A program made the position numbers and the translations under genes. A DNA stretch of 64,000 bases from Pedococcus sp031456495 (lineage in GTDB: Bacteria; Actinomycetota; Actinomycetes; Actinomycetales; Dermatophilaceae), in contig NZ_JAVDUW010000001.1 of assembly GCF_031456495.1 (NCBI RefSeq), positions 1,736,001-1,800,000 of the forward strand, in the 5' to 3' direction. The notes below the pieces were generated by a model. The model did no database searches. It was given only the letters and a program-made list of their open reading frames with translations, and was not told the DNA's origin. This document shows, piece by piece, positions 33,147-41,591 of the stretch. Position 1 is the stretch's first letter. The number at the start of each line of letters is the position of its first letter.

Positions 33147-34427
33147 GTGACTCCCCTTCGCCGCATCGCCACCTGGCCCGCCCGAGCCCGGTGGGCGCTG
33201 GCCGTCGTGCTGGTGCTCCTCGCGGCGTCCATCCCGGTGCTGCGCTACCTCGTCTACTGGCCGGTCGACCAGTGGCAGGTCGACGTCGAGGTCTACCGCG
33301 AGGCGGGCGTCTCCATCCTCACCGGACGGCCGGTCTACTCCGCGATGACCGAGTCGCCCCAGCTGCTGCCGTTCACCTACCCGCCGTTCGCCGCCGTGCT
33401 CGCGATCCCCTTGGCGTTCCTGCCCTTCGGCGCGGTGGGCTGGCTGTGGACCCTCGCCCAGGTCGCCGCCACCACCGCGATCGTCTGGTATGCCGGGTGG
33501 CGCCTGCTGCACCGCACGGGTCCGTGGATGCCGATCGCCCTGGCGCTGCTCACCGCCCCGATGATCTGGCTGCACCCGGTGTCCGACGGCATCCGGTTCG
33601 GGCAGGTCAACGCGTTCATGGTGCTGGCCTGCCTGATGGACCTGCGCCGGCCGCGCCCGGGGGTCCTGCGCCGGGTCCCGCCGGGCGTCCTCGTCGGCCT
33701 CGCGATGTCGATCAAGCTCACCCCCGGCGTCTTCGTCGTGCACTACCTGGTCAACCGGCGCTGGCGCGAGGCGGTCACCGCGGTGGTCACTGCCGTCGTC
33801 GTCACGCTGGGGTCGTGGGTGCTGCTGCCCGAGGCGTCGTTCGCGTTCTGGGGCGGAGCCCTGCAGGACCCCACCCGGCTCGGGCCCAACGCGGGCACGT
33901 CGAACCAGTCGATCCGCGGCTTCCTGCTGCGGGTCGGCCCGGACGGCCTGGCCGGCAACGTCCTGTGGCTGGTCCTGGTCGCCGTCGTGGGGACCATCGG
34001 CTACCGGCTGGCCCGTCGCGCCTACCGGGCGGGCGACTCGATCAGCGAGGTCGCGGCGGTCGGCCTGATGGCCGTGCTGCTGTCGCCCGTCGCGTGGATC
34101 CACCACCTGCACTGGATGGTGGTCGTCGTCTTCGCCGTGCTCGGGGCGAACCCGCTGCGCGACCGCCGGCGGATCTGGGCAGCCGCCGCGATCACGGGCT
34201 TCTTCCTGTGCCGGATGCCGTGGTGGGGCATCTCCTGGCTCAACCACCCGGACTGGCCGCGCTGGTTCGGCCGCGTCCTGCAGAACGCCGACACGTTCGG
34301 CTCGCTCATGGCCCTGGGCCTGCTGTGGTGGGCGCTGCACCTGCGCGAGCCGGGGACGACCGGCGGCGACGAGCTCGTCGTCGAGCACGCAGGTCTGCGC
34401 ACAGACCAGCGTGTGACTGCGCCCTGA
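33147..34427 (+). CDS. DUF2029/GT87-family membrane glycosyltransferase
   Basis: 426 residues from GTG, CAGAAT 6 nt upstream. About 9-11 helices. The first periplasmic loop contains VDVEVYREAGVSILTGRPVYSAM with the catalytic-type Asp (DVEVYR) of GT87 alpha-mannosyltransferases. Further marks: TYPPFAAVLAIPLAFLP, GQVNAFMVLACLMDL, SIKLTPGVF, NQSIRGFLLR and WIHHLHWM. It probably adds mannose from polyprenyl-phosphomannose. The last ~14 codons and the stop lie inside a palindromic repeat element (34391-34470), so the C-terminus has been rewritten by that element. Confidence 0.88.
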   Translation: MTPLRRIATWPARARWALAVVLVLLAASIPVLRYLVYWPVDQWQVDVEVYREAGVSILTGRPVYSAMTESPQLLPFTYPPFAAVLAIPLAFLPFGAVGWLWTLAQVAATTAIVWYAGWRLLHRTGPWMPIALALLTAPMIWLHPVSDGIRFGQVNAFMVLACLMDLRRPRPGVLRRVPPGVLVGLAMSIKLTPGVFVVHYLVNRRWREAVTAVVTAVVVTLGSWVLLPEASFAFWGGALQDPTRLGPNAGTSNQSIRGFLLRVGPDGLAGNVLWLVLVAVVGTIGYRLARRAYRAGDSISEVAAVGLMAVLLSPVAWIHHLHWMVVVVFAVLGANPLRDRRRIWAAAAITGFFLCRMPWWGISWLNHPDWPRWFGRVLQNADTFGSLMALGLLWWALHLREPGTTGGDELVVEHAGLRTDQRVTAP

Positions 34428-34470
34428 TCCGCTCCGCGCGCAGTGCCACGCTCGTGAGTGCACAGACGAG
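34391..34470. repeat. Palindromic repeat family 1, copy 1
   Basis: A roughly 80-bp element in which two direct CTGCGCACAGAC/AGTGCACAGAC flanks enclose an inverted repeat (GTGTGACTGCGC / GCGCAGTGCCAC, two mismatches). It overlaps the 3' end of the GT87 gene. Related copies are at 46157-46234 and 47875-47957. Confidence 0.8.
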
Positions 34471-34502
34471 CGGGTATGCCGGGGCGCGGCCGGGCGGGTG
34501 GG

Positions 34503-35132
34503 TCAGGCGTGGGGGGCGCTGACGACGCCGAGGATCTCCAGCGTGGTCAGAGCCGCGAGCAGGAGGCAGACGACACCGCCCACCCGGCGGATCGTCGTCA
34601 GGTGGACCCGCGCCAGCAGCGCCCGGCCGATGACGGCGCCGAGCGCGGACACCGTGGCCAGGGCGAGGAACGCACCGAGGAAGACCGACAGCGGCTGGTG
34701 GAACCGCAGCACCATGTTCGCGGTGAGCAGCTGCGACAGGTCGCCCCACTCGGCGAGGAACAGCACCGAGAACGAGACGGCGATCGCCTTGAGCCCGACG
34801 GCCGTCGCGGCGCCCTTGTGCGCGAACTCCTCCTCGGTCTCCTTCTCCTCCTCGTCGGCCTTCTTCGCGCCGCGCAGCAGGATCACGCCACCGACGAGGA
34901 ACATCAGCGCCGCGAAGACCTCCACCGGCCGCTTGGGCAGGTTGGCGAGCAGCCCGCCGATGACCACGGCCACGAGCGTCTGCACGAGGAAGGCCAGCGA
35001 CACCCCGATCCACACGAACAGCGGCCGGAACCGCGTCGCGAGGACGAGCGTGGCGATGAACGTCTTGTCCGGCAGCTCCACGACGAAGATGGCGGCGAAG
35101 ACGATGGCGATGGTGGCGAGGTCGAGGTCCAT
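34503..35132 (-). CDS. TMEM165/GDT1-family transporter (Mn2+/Ca2+ type)
   Basis: 209 residues. The two conserved family motifs are FVVELPDKTFIATLVLATRF (about 15-35) and FLAEWGDLSQLLTANMV (about 125-140), i.e. E-x-G/P-D-K/L-T/S in inverted topology with six helices and a Glu/Lys-rich central loop (KADEEEKETEEEFAHKG). UPF0016/GDT1 proteins transport Mn2+ or Ca2+ across membranes. ACCCTA on the + strand (TAGGGT read toward the gene) stands 9 nt before the ATG. Confidence 0.92.
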   Translation of the reverse strand: MDLDLATIAIVFAAIFVVELPDKTFIATLVLATRFRPLFVWIGVSLAFLVQTLVAVVIGGLLANLPKRPVEVFAALMFLVGGVILLRGAKKADEEEKETEEEFAHKGAATAVGLKAIAVSFSVLFLAEWGDLSQLLTANMVLRFHQPLSVFLGAFLALATVSALGAVIGRALLARVHLTTIRRVGGVVCLLLAALTTLEILGVVSAPHA

Positions 35133-35243
35133 GGCGCGTCGACCCTATCCGGGCGGCGCCCCTACGCTGGCCGGTGTCCGGCACACCGTCCGAGAGGTGG
35201 CCACGGCCGACGGCCGGCCCACCGGATCCGAGAGGGTCGCTCC

Positions 35244-36260
35244 ATGACGACGTACGCGTACCTCGGCCCCGAGGGCACGTTCACCCAGATGGCGCTGGCC
35301 GCGTGGGCGCCGTCGCAGGGGGCCGTCCACCGGCCCTGCGGCTCGGTGGACCAGGCGCTCGCACTGCTGCGCTCCGGCGAGGTGGACGGCGCGATGGTGC
35401 CGATCGAGAACTCCGTCGAGGGCGGGGTCAGCGCGACCCTCGACGCCCTGGCCAGCGGTGACCCGCTCGTCGTCACCGCCGAGGTGCTCGTCCCGATCAC
35501 GTTCGTGCTGGCCGCCCGGCCGGGGACGCCGCTGTCGGCGGTGCGCGCCGTCGGCACCCACAGCCACGCGTGGGCGCAGGTGCGCGGCTGGATGGGCGAG
35601 CACCTGCCGGATGCCGCGTACGTGCCGACCCTCTCCACAGCCTCGGCCGCGGAGGGCCTTGCGCTCCACGGAGACCCGGACGGCGACCCGGATGCTGGTC
35701 CGGACGGCCGTCACGGCGGTCCGGCCGCGGGCACGGGCCACGGCCCCACGACCGGCGAGCGGCCGGCATACGACGCGGCGGTCTGTGCCCCCGTCGCGGC
35801 GAGCAACCACGGCCTCGAGGTGCTTGCCGAGGACATCGGCGACAACGCCGCGGCCGTCACGCGGTTCGTCATGGTGGCGCGGCCGGGACGGCTGCCGGAG
35901 CGCACGGGCGCCGACAAGACCACGCTGGTGCTGTTCCAGCGCGAGGACCACGCAGGTGGCCTGCTCGAGCTGCTCGAGCAGTTCGCGGTCCGCGGGATCA
36001 ACATGTCGCGGCTGGAGTCGCGGCCGACCAAGGCCTCGATGGGCTCGTACTGCTTCTCGATCGACATCGAGGGCCACGTGCTCGACGAGCGGGTCGGCGA
36101 GGCCCTGCTCGGGCTGAAGCGGGTCTGCGCCGAGGTGCGGTTCCTCGGCAGCTACCCCGCGGCCCACGGTGCGGCGGTGCAGGTCAGCCCGCAGACGACC
36201 GACGAGGCGTTCGGCAGCGCCCGCGCCTGGCTCCGGTCCCTGCGCGCCGGCGACGCCTGA
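35244..36260 (+). CDS. pheA: Prephenate dehydratase
   Basis: 338 residues. The catalytic domain spans TYAYLGPEGTFTQMA to FVMVARPGR (GAMVPIENSVEGGVSATLDAL; STASAAEGLAL). The ACT domain for phenylalanine feedback (about 235-310) contains GGLLELLEQFAVRGINMSRLESRP with the ESRP motif. It converts prephenate to phenylpyruvate in phenylalanine synthesis. An unusual Gly/Asp/Pro-rich, repeat-like insert (about residues 142-172) sits between the STASAA helix and AAVCAPVAAS. GAGAGGG precedes the ATG and may be a ribosome-binding site; it can also be read as a -10 (GAGGGT, 6 nt before). Confidence 0.95.
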   Translation: MTTYAYLGPEGTFTQMALAAWAPSQGAVHRPCGSVDQALALLRSGEVDGAMVPIENSVEGGVSATLDALASGDPLVVTAEVLVPITFVLAARPGTPLSAVRAVGTHSHAWAQVRGWMGEHLPDAAYVPTLSTASAAEGLALHGDPDGDPDAGPDGRHGGPAAGTGHGPTTGERPAYDAAVCAPVAASNHGLEVLAEDIGDNAAAVTRFVMVARPGRLPERTGADKTTLVLFQREDHAGGLLELLEQFAVRGINMSRLESRPTKASMGSYCFSIDIEGHVLDERVGEALLGLKRVCAEVRFLGSYPAAHGAAVQVSPQTTDEAFGSARAWLRSLRAGDA

Positions 36261-36278
36261 CCCCGGCTTTCCCCCGCG

Positions 36279-36341
36279 AAACGGCGATTGCGCGGCAACA
36301 CTCGGGTTGTTGTCCCGCGGTTTGCTGCGCAACCGCCGTTT
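36279..36341. repeat. Palindromic repeat family 2, copy A (between convergent pheA and zwf)
   Basis: Arms AAACGGCGATTGCGC (36279-36293) and GCGCAACCGCCGTTT (36327-36341) pair with one mismatch. The pattern CCGTTTTGC at the right edge is shared with the element at 43612-43680. Lying between two convergent stops it may also terminate both genes. Confidence 0.65.
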
Positions 36342-36348
36342 TGCCGAA

Positions 36349-37866
36349 CTACTTCTTCTCGCGCCAGGCGCGTTCGAAGGGGAGCCGCCAGGCGTGCGGC
36401 GCGATGAGCTGGTGGATCGCGTTGGGGCCCCACGAGTCGACCGGATACGGCTTGGACTCCGGCGGGTCGTCGAGCAGCGGCTGCGACCGCTCCCACAGCG
36501 ACTCGATGCCCTCGGCCGTCGTGAAGAGCGTGTGGTCACCGCGCATCGCGTCGAGCATGAGCCGCTCGTACGCCTCGAGCACGTCGGCCGCGCGCTCGGT
36601 CTCGTGGGTGGAGAACTGCATCGACAGCTTCTCCAGCCGCATGCCCGGGCCGGGACGCTTGCCGTAGAAGGACAGCGACACCTTGGACTCGTCGGCCAGG
36701 TCGAAGGTGAGGTGGTCGGGCCCGGCCGACCCGACGCCGGAGTTGTGCGGGAACATCGACCGCGGCGCCTCGCGGAACGCGATCGAGATGATCCGGGCGC
36801 CCTCGGCCATCCGCTTGCCGGTGCGCAGGTAGAACGGCACACCGGCCCAGCGCCAGTTGTCCAGGCCGACCCTGAGGGCGATGAACGTCTCGGTGTCGGA
36901 GTCCGGGGCCACCCCGTCCAGGCTGGTGTACCCCGCGAACTGCCCGCGCACGACCTGGTCCGGGTCGATCGGCAGCAGCGACCGGAAGACCTTGTTCTTC
37001 TCCTCGGAGATGGCCCGTGGCTCCAGGGCGGTCGGCGGCTCCATCGCCACGAACGCCATGACCTGGAACAGGTGCGTGACGACCATGTCCTTGTAGGCGC
37101 CCGTCGACTCGTAGAAGCCGGCGCGCTGGTCGAGCCCGAGCGTCTCGGGGATGTCGATCTGCACGTGGTCGATGAAGTTGCGGTTCCAGATCGGCTCGAA
37201 CAGGCCGTTGGCGAAGCGGAACGCCAGGATGTTCTGCGCCGCTTCCTTGCCCAGGAAGTGGTCGATCCGGAAGACCTGCTCCTCGGCGAACGTCTCGTGC
37301 ACGGTGTTGTTGAGCGCGATGGCGCTCGCGAGGTCGGTGCCGAACGGCTTCTCCATGACCACGCGGGCCCGGTCGACGAGGTCGGCCTCGCGCAGCATCT
37401 GCAGGACCGCGACGGCGGCCTTCGGCGGCACGGAGAGGTAGTGCAGCCGCAGCGTCTGCGGGCCGAGCTGCTGCTCGGCCTCCTTCACCGCCTGCGCCAG
37501 CCGGTCCGGGCCGGCGCTCTGCGGCACGTAGACGAGCCGGTCGTCGAAGGCGTCCCACTGCTCGGCCGACAGCCTGTGCGAGCCGAACTCGTCGATCGCC
37601 TTCCGGGCGAAGGCGCGGAAGGCGGCGTCGTCGAAGTCCTCCAACGACGTGCCGACCACGCGGATGTCGGGGGCGAGGTCGCTCGTGACGAGGTAGGCCA
37701 GCCCGGGGAGCAGCTTGCGGCGGGCCAGGTCGCCGGTCGCGCCGAAGAGGACGATCACGTGCGGGTCGACGGGCTCGAGCGGGCTGCGGCTCGTCACCCG
37801 CTCCGTGGCCGGGTAGGAGATCGTCTGCGGGCGGGGCGGCGTGGCTTCCGGCACGTCCTCGATCAT
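36349..37866 (-). CDS. zwf: Glucose-6-phosphate 1-dehydrogenase
   Basis: 505 residues, normal length. NADP-binding IVLFGATGDLARRKLLPGLAYL (about 37-60), substrate signature FRIDHFLGKE (about 187-197) with the catalytic His, and the C-terminal domain MEPPTALEPRAISEEKNKVF, RTGKRM and WGPNAIHQLI. It makes 6-phosphogluconolactone and NADPH, the entry to the pentose phosphate pathway. It stands alone here; opcA, tal, tkt and pgi are not adjacent, unlike the usual actinobacterial cluster, so this may be a second zwf copy (inference). Confidence 0.96.
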   Translation of the reverse strand: MIEDVPEATPPRPQTISYPATERVTSRSPLEPVDPHVIVLFGATGDLARRKLLPGLAYLVTSDLAPDIRVVGTSLEDFDDAAFRAFARKAIDEFGSHRLSAEQWDAFDDRLVYVPQSAGPDRLAQAVKEAEQQLGPQTLRLHYLSVPPKAAVAVLQMLREADLVDRARVVMEKPFGTDLASAIALNNTVHETFAEEQVFRIDHFLGKEAAQNILAFRFANGLFEPIWNRNFIDHVQIDIPETLGLDQRAGFYESTGAYKDMVVTHLFQVMAFVAMEPPTALEPRAISEEKNKVFRSLLPIDPDQVVRGQFAGYTSLDGVAPDSDTETFIALRVGLDNWRWAGVPFYLRTGKRMAEGARIISIAFREAPRSMFPHNSGVGSAGPDHLTFDLADESKVSLSFYGKRPGPGMRLEKLSMQFSTHETERAADVLEAYERLMLDAMRGDHTLFTTAEGIESLWERSQPLLDDPPESKPYPVDSWGPNAIHQLIAPHAWRLPFERAWREKK

Positions 37867-37916
37867 GGCATCGGGGACGGTCGCCCGCACGACCTGCGGA
37901 TGCGATGATCGGCGCC

Positions 37917-38445
37917 ATGCCCGACCGGTCGGCCCAGCGCGGGTCCTCGCGCAGGCGGTGGGTGCTGGGCGCGACGAACCTCGCGGGGGTGCTGGGGCTC
38001 TACTTCGCCGTCCCCACTGCCACCGTGCGCACCGACGTGCTGCTGCCACGCCTGGCCGTCAGCCTCGTGGGGGTCGGCGCCGTCACCGTCGTCCTCACGC
38101 GCGAGCTCGGACGGGGGCGACGGCAGGAACCCGGGCTCAGCGCGCTGCGCCTGGTCCTGCTGGTGGAGGTGGCCCGTCGCCTTCAGCCTCGCCTACTACG
38201 TGCTGGGCACGCAGGCGGTGGGCCAGATGGTGGGGATCCGGACGCGCCTCGACGCCCTGTACTTCACCCTGTCCACCACGGCCACGGTGGGCTACGGCGA
38301 CATCCACCCGACCGGACAGCTCGCTCGCGCCGTCGCCTCCGGGCACATCCTGTTCAACGTGCTGCTGCTGGGGGCTGTGGCCCGGCTCGTCACGGCGAGG
38401 GCGGCCGGTGGTCGGGTCCGGCGTGGCGGGCGCCCGGAGCGCTGA
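37917..38445 (+). pseudogene. Potassium channel-like protein interrupted by a +1 frameshift
   Basis: The first frame (from ATG 37917, GATGAT 7 nt upstream) encodes two hydrophobic segments and ends its resemblance near LVLLVEVA. From there another frame continues VAFSLAYYVLGTQAVGQMVG, then DALYFTLSTTATVGYGDIHPTG, the K+ selectivity filter (TVGYGD), and a last helix. Removing one C from the CCC at 38173-38175 joins both frames into a ~175-residue two-helix channel. This is either a true frameshift mutation or a sequencing error; the rest of the gene is intact. Confidence 0.7.
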
Positions 38446-38458
38446 GCGGACGTCGCGG

Positions 38459-39193
38459 TCAGGCGCCGAGCCGGTCGTGCGCCCCCGCGGCCATGCGGCG
38501 CCCGGTGCCGGCATCCCGCGGCTGCACACCGCTGCGGTTCTCCCGCGCCCGGTGGCGCCACCAGGCATACGCGAGCACGGCGCAGATGATGCCGTTGAGC
38601 ATGCCCACGCCCACGTCGGTGACGTGGTGCATGCCGCGGTAGAGCCGGGCGTAGGTGACGAGCAGCGGCAGCAGCAGGCACACGACCGTGGTCAGCACGC
38701 GCAGCCAGGTCCGCTCGATCCGCTGCGCCAGCAGCGCGAACGCGAGGTACAGCGCGGTCGAGGCGCCCACGTGGCCGCTCGGGTAGCTCGACGTCGGGGG
38801 CGCCGGGTCGAGGTGGCTGACCTTGGGCCGGGGGCGGCCGATGACCAGTGTCGCGAGCACGAAGATGGTGGCCTGCAACGAGATCGCGATGACCGGCACG
38901 AGGCTGAAGAGCAGGTCCTTGGTGCGCCACAGGATGATGAGCGACACCAGGATGCACACCGCGATGACGTACTCGGTGTTCCCGATGTGGGACCAGTACA
39001 TCGTGATGGTGTTCCACGTCCTGGTGCGGTCCGAGGCCAGCGTCTTGCTGACCGACTCCTCGCTCGTCGACAGGCCCTTGAGGGGGCCGGTGATGAGGAA
39101 GCCGAAGCCGACGATCGCGGCCCAGACGACTACGCCGGGTGCGATGGCCCGGGTGACGAGCTGGGTGAGGTCCTGCCGAGAAATCCGAGCCAT
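38459..39193 (-). CDS. PAP2-family lipid phosphatase (second of the pair)
   Basis: 244 residues, about five membrane helices. The three phosphatase motifs are present: LVIGRPRPK (C1), TSSYPSGHVGAS (C2, PSGH) and YARLYRGMHHVTDVGVG (C3, R-x5-H-x3-D). It probably dephosphorylates phosphatidate, undecaprenyl pyrophosphate or a related lipid. Its first 64 bases overlap the 3' end of another PAP2 gene, so the two are strongly coupled in an operon led by a diacylglycerol kinase. Confidence 0.9.
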   Translation of the reverse strand: MARISRQDLTQLVTRAIAPGVVVWAAIVGFGFLITGPLKGLSTSEESVSKTLASDRTRTWNTITMYWSHIGNTEYVIAVCILVSLIILWRTKDLLFSLVPVIAISLQATIFVLATLVIGRPRPKVSHLDPAPPTSSYPSGHVGASTALYLAFALLAQRIERTWLRVLTTVVCLLLPLLVTYARLYRGMHHVTDVGVGMLNGIICAVLAYAWWRHRARENRSGVQPRDAGTGRRMAAGAHDRLGA

Positions 39194-39837
39194 GAGGAGA
39201 ACGTAGTGCCCACACCGAGAATCCACCCGGCGACCACGTCCGAGGCGAAGTGCACCCCCAGGAAGATGCGGTCGAGGCCGACGAGCAGGACCACGAACAC
39301 AGCCACGGTGGTGAGCACCCGCCGCCCCGCCTCCGACAGCAGGGGCCACAGCAGGAACACCATCGCCGTGGCGATGATCGCGACGTTGGCGGCGTGGCCG
39401 GAGGGGAACGAGTACCCGGGCGAGTGCGAGATCGGGTCGTCGACCACGGGCCGGGCGCGCTGCACGACGAGCTTGGCTGCGAGCGCGAGGTTCCAGCCCA
39501 CCATCATCGTGACGAACGCCCACAGTGCGCGGTTTCGCAGCTGCTTCGCCAGCCAGGCCCAGAGGCAGACGAGGGTCGCCGCGATGTAGAGCACCCACGG
39601 CTGGCTGACGGCCTGGAGCACGAGCAGGGCGCTGCCGGCGCCGAGCGACCGCGTCACGTCCGTCGCGTGGTCGGCGATCGCGTTGTCGAGGTGGATCAGC
39701 GGGTCGAACTTCTGCCGCACGGCATACCCGATCAGCACGAACGGCACCGCGAACAGGACCATCGCCAGCGCCCCCCGGCCGAGCCGCACCACCCGGGAGC
39801 GGGTGGCCGAGGTGGGGGCCGCGGTGGCGGTCTGCAT
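39130..39837 (-). CDS. PAP2-family lipid phosphatase (first of the pair)
   Basis: 235 residues with about six helices and motifs KLVVQRARPVVDD (C1), GYSFPSGHAANVA (C2) and LDRIFLGVHFASDVVAG (C3). Sequence divergence from the neighbour is large, so this is an old pair rather than a recent tandem duplicate. Its ATG overlaps the diacylglycerol kinase stop by one base (TGATG), and its 3' end runs 64 bp into the next PAP2 gene. Confidence 0.9.
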   Translation of the reverse strand: MQTATAAPTSATRSRVVRLGRGALAMVLFAVPFVLIGYAVRQKFDPLIHLDNAIADHATDVTRSLGAGSALLVLQAVSQPWVLYIAATLVCLWAWLAKQLRNRALWAFVTMMVGWNLALAAKLVVQRARPVVDDPISHSPGYSFPSGHAANVAIIATAMVFLLWPLLSEAGRRVLTTVAVFVVLLVGLDRIFLGVHFASDVVAGWILGVGTTFSSWLGFLGRTSPSSSPGPSHPA

Positions 39838-40949
39838 CAGTCGGCCGACCCGACCCGGACGACGAGGGCGCCGGGCACGATCTCGGCGGAGATGGCGCGG
39901 GCCTTGCCGATGGTGTCGCCGTCGACCTGGGCCTCCTGCGGGCGGTCCGCGCGCACGCGGATCACCTCGCAGGTGTGGTGGTCGACGCGCTCGTGGCCCT
40001 TGCGGCGCTTGCTGAGGACGCGCCCGGCGACGGCGGCCCAGCCGACGATGCCCTTCGGGGACAGGATCACGATGTCGAGGTGGCCGTCGTCGGGCTCGGC
40101 GTCGGGCAGCAGCACCAGGCCGCCGAGGAGCTTGCCGACGTTGCCCACCACGACCGTGCGGGCGCGGCGGGTGAACTCCTCGTTGTCGTCGATCGTGACG
40201 CGGACCTTGAACTGCGGCCCGCGCAGGTTGCGGGTGCCCGAGACCATGTATGCCGCGGGGCCGACCTTGGCCTTCAGCTTCTCCGGGGCGTCGGCCATGA
40301 TCGCGGCGTCGAAGCCGAAGCCGGCCATGACGAGGAAGACGTGGGTCTCGGGTCGTTGGTCCTCGCCGCTCGAGTCGACGGTCAGGCGGCCGACGTCGAT
40401 GCGCTTGTTCTGACCGGTGAGGGCGACGCGCAGGGCGTCGTCGAGGTCGTCGACCGGCAGGTCGAGGTTGCGGGCGAGCAGGTTGCCGGTGCCGCCCGGC
40501 AGCAGGCCCAGCGGGGTGTCGGTGCCGACGAGGGCCTCGGCCACCGCACGGACCGTGCCGTCGCCGCCGAGCGGGCACACGAGGTCGACGTCCTCGCGCA
40601 GGGCCTGCTCGGCCTGGCCGCGGCCGGTGTCCTTGGCCGTCGTCTCGATGAAGAGCGGCTCGGCCCAGCCGTGGTTCACGACCTCGCGGGTGACGTGCTC
40701 CTTGACCGACTCGAGGTCGTCGAACTTCGTCGGGTTGACGATGATCGCGACGCGACGACGTGGTGCCTCTGTCACGGTGCCCTCCGGCCGGAACTCGTTG
40801 CGGTGCGGTCGGCGGTCCCAGCGTCGGGCCCGGTGGGCGCCCCGCCGGCGGCTGTTGCGCTCGCTCGACCAGGCAGCGATGCCGAGGGCGGCGAGGAGCA
40901 CGACGGCGATCGCGCCGACGACCACCCACCCGGCATGTTCTTGGAGCAC
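39837..40949 (-). CDS. Diacylglycerol/lipid kinase family protein with N-terminal membrane anchor
   Basis: 370 residues from GTG. An N-terminal helix (about 8-27, VVVGAIAVVLLAALGIAAW) and a basic linker precede the DAGK catalytic domain: RRVAIIVNPTKFDDLE, VDLVCPLGGDGTVRAVAEAL (GGDGT), LGLLPGGTGNLLARNLDLP, and a C-terminal VDGDTIG. It would phosphorylate diacylglycerol or a related lipid, opposite in direction to the two PAP2 phosphatases that follow. TAGCGT is 6 nt before the GTG. Confidence 0.92.
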   Translation of the reverse strand: MLQEHAGWVVVGAIAVVLLAALGIAAWSSERNSRRRGAHRARRWDRRPHRNEFRPEGTVTEAPRRRVAIIVNPTKFDDLESVKEHVTREVVNHGWAEPLFIETTAKDTGRGQAEQALREDVDLVCPLGGDGTVRAVAEALVGTDTPLGLLPGGTGNLLARNLDLPVDDLDDALRVALTGQNKRIDVGRLTVDSSGEDQRPETHVFLVMAGFGFDAAIMADAPEKLKAKVGPAAYMVSGTRNLRGPQFKVRVTIDDNEEFTRRARTVVVGNVGKLLGGLVLLPDAEPDDGHLDIVILSPKGIVGWAAVAGRVLSKRRKGHERVDHHTCEVIRVRADRPQEAQVDGDTIGKARAISAEIVPGALVVRVGSAD

Positions 40950-40955
40950 GGGCAG

Positions 40956-40961
40956 ACGCTA
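40956..40961 (-). promoter_or_regulatory. -10 hexamer TAGCGT of a leaderless promoter
   Basis: TAGCGT on the minus strand ends 6 nt before the GTG at 40947-40949. Confidence 0.55.
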
Positions 40962-40987
40962 CCCCAGGGTAGGAGGGGGTGCTGCCA

Positions 40988-40993
40988 TACCGT
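40988..40993 (+). promoter_or_regulatory. -10 hexamer TACCGT of a leaderless promoter
   Basis: TACCGT ends 7 nt before the ATG at 41001. Confidence 0.5.
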
Positions 40994-41000
40994 TGCGGTC

Positions 41001-41588
41001 ATGGACGCCTCCCCCGACCAGCACCAGGACGGCCTGCCCGAAGTGTCCGGTCCGGTCCCACCGGACACCAAGGACTGGACCTGGACGCTGGAGCACCCGT
41101 GCCCGGAGTGCGGGTTCGAGGCGGCCGGCGTCACCGCCCCGCAGGTGGCCGAGCAGGTGCTGTCGCTGACCGCGCCGTGGCGCACGGTGCTGGAGCGCGA
41201 GGACGTGCGCGACCGCCCGCGGCCCGACGTGTGGTCGCCGCTCGAGTACGCCTGCCACGTCCGCGACGTGTGCCGGGTCTTCGAGGGCCGGGTGCGCCAG
41301 ATGCTGGCCGAGGACGGCGCCCGGTTCGCCAACTGGGACCAGGACCGGGCCGCCGTCGACGGCCGCTACGGCGAGCAGGACCCGACCGTCGTCGCCGACG
41401 AGCTCGTCGAGTCCGCCGTAGCAGCGTGCCGGGCGTTCGAGGAGGTCGACGGCGACGCCTGGGAGCGGACGGGCCTGCGCAGCAACGGCTCGCACTTCAC
41501 CGTGCTCACCCTGGGCCAGTACATGCTGCACGACCTGGCCCACCACCTCGTCGACGTGGGGGTCGTCCCCAGCGCCGCCCCGCGCTGA
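41001..41588 (+). CDS. DinB family protein with N-terminal CPECGF motif
   Basis: 195 residues. The N-terminus WTLEHPCPECGFEAAGV is a short CxxC motif common to a methyltransferase-like/DinB subgroup. VWSPLEYACHVRDVCRVFEGRV supplies the first His and LGQYMLHDLAHHLVDVG the C-terminal HxxxH. It is probably a mycothiol- or thiol-dependent enzyme, substrate unknown. It is the fourth DinB-type gene of the window. Confidence 0.82.
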   Translation: MDASPDQHQDGLPEVSGPVPPDTKDWTWTLEHPCPECGFEAAGVTAPQVAEQVLSLTAPWRTVLEREDVRDRPRPDVWSPLEYACHVRDVCRVFEGRVRQMLAEDGARFANWDQDRAAVDGRYGEQDPTVVADELVESAVAACRAFEEVDGDAWERTGLRSNGSHFTVLTLGQYMLHDLAHHLVDVGVVPSAAPR

Positions 41589-41591
41589 GGC

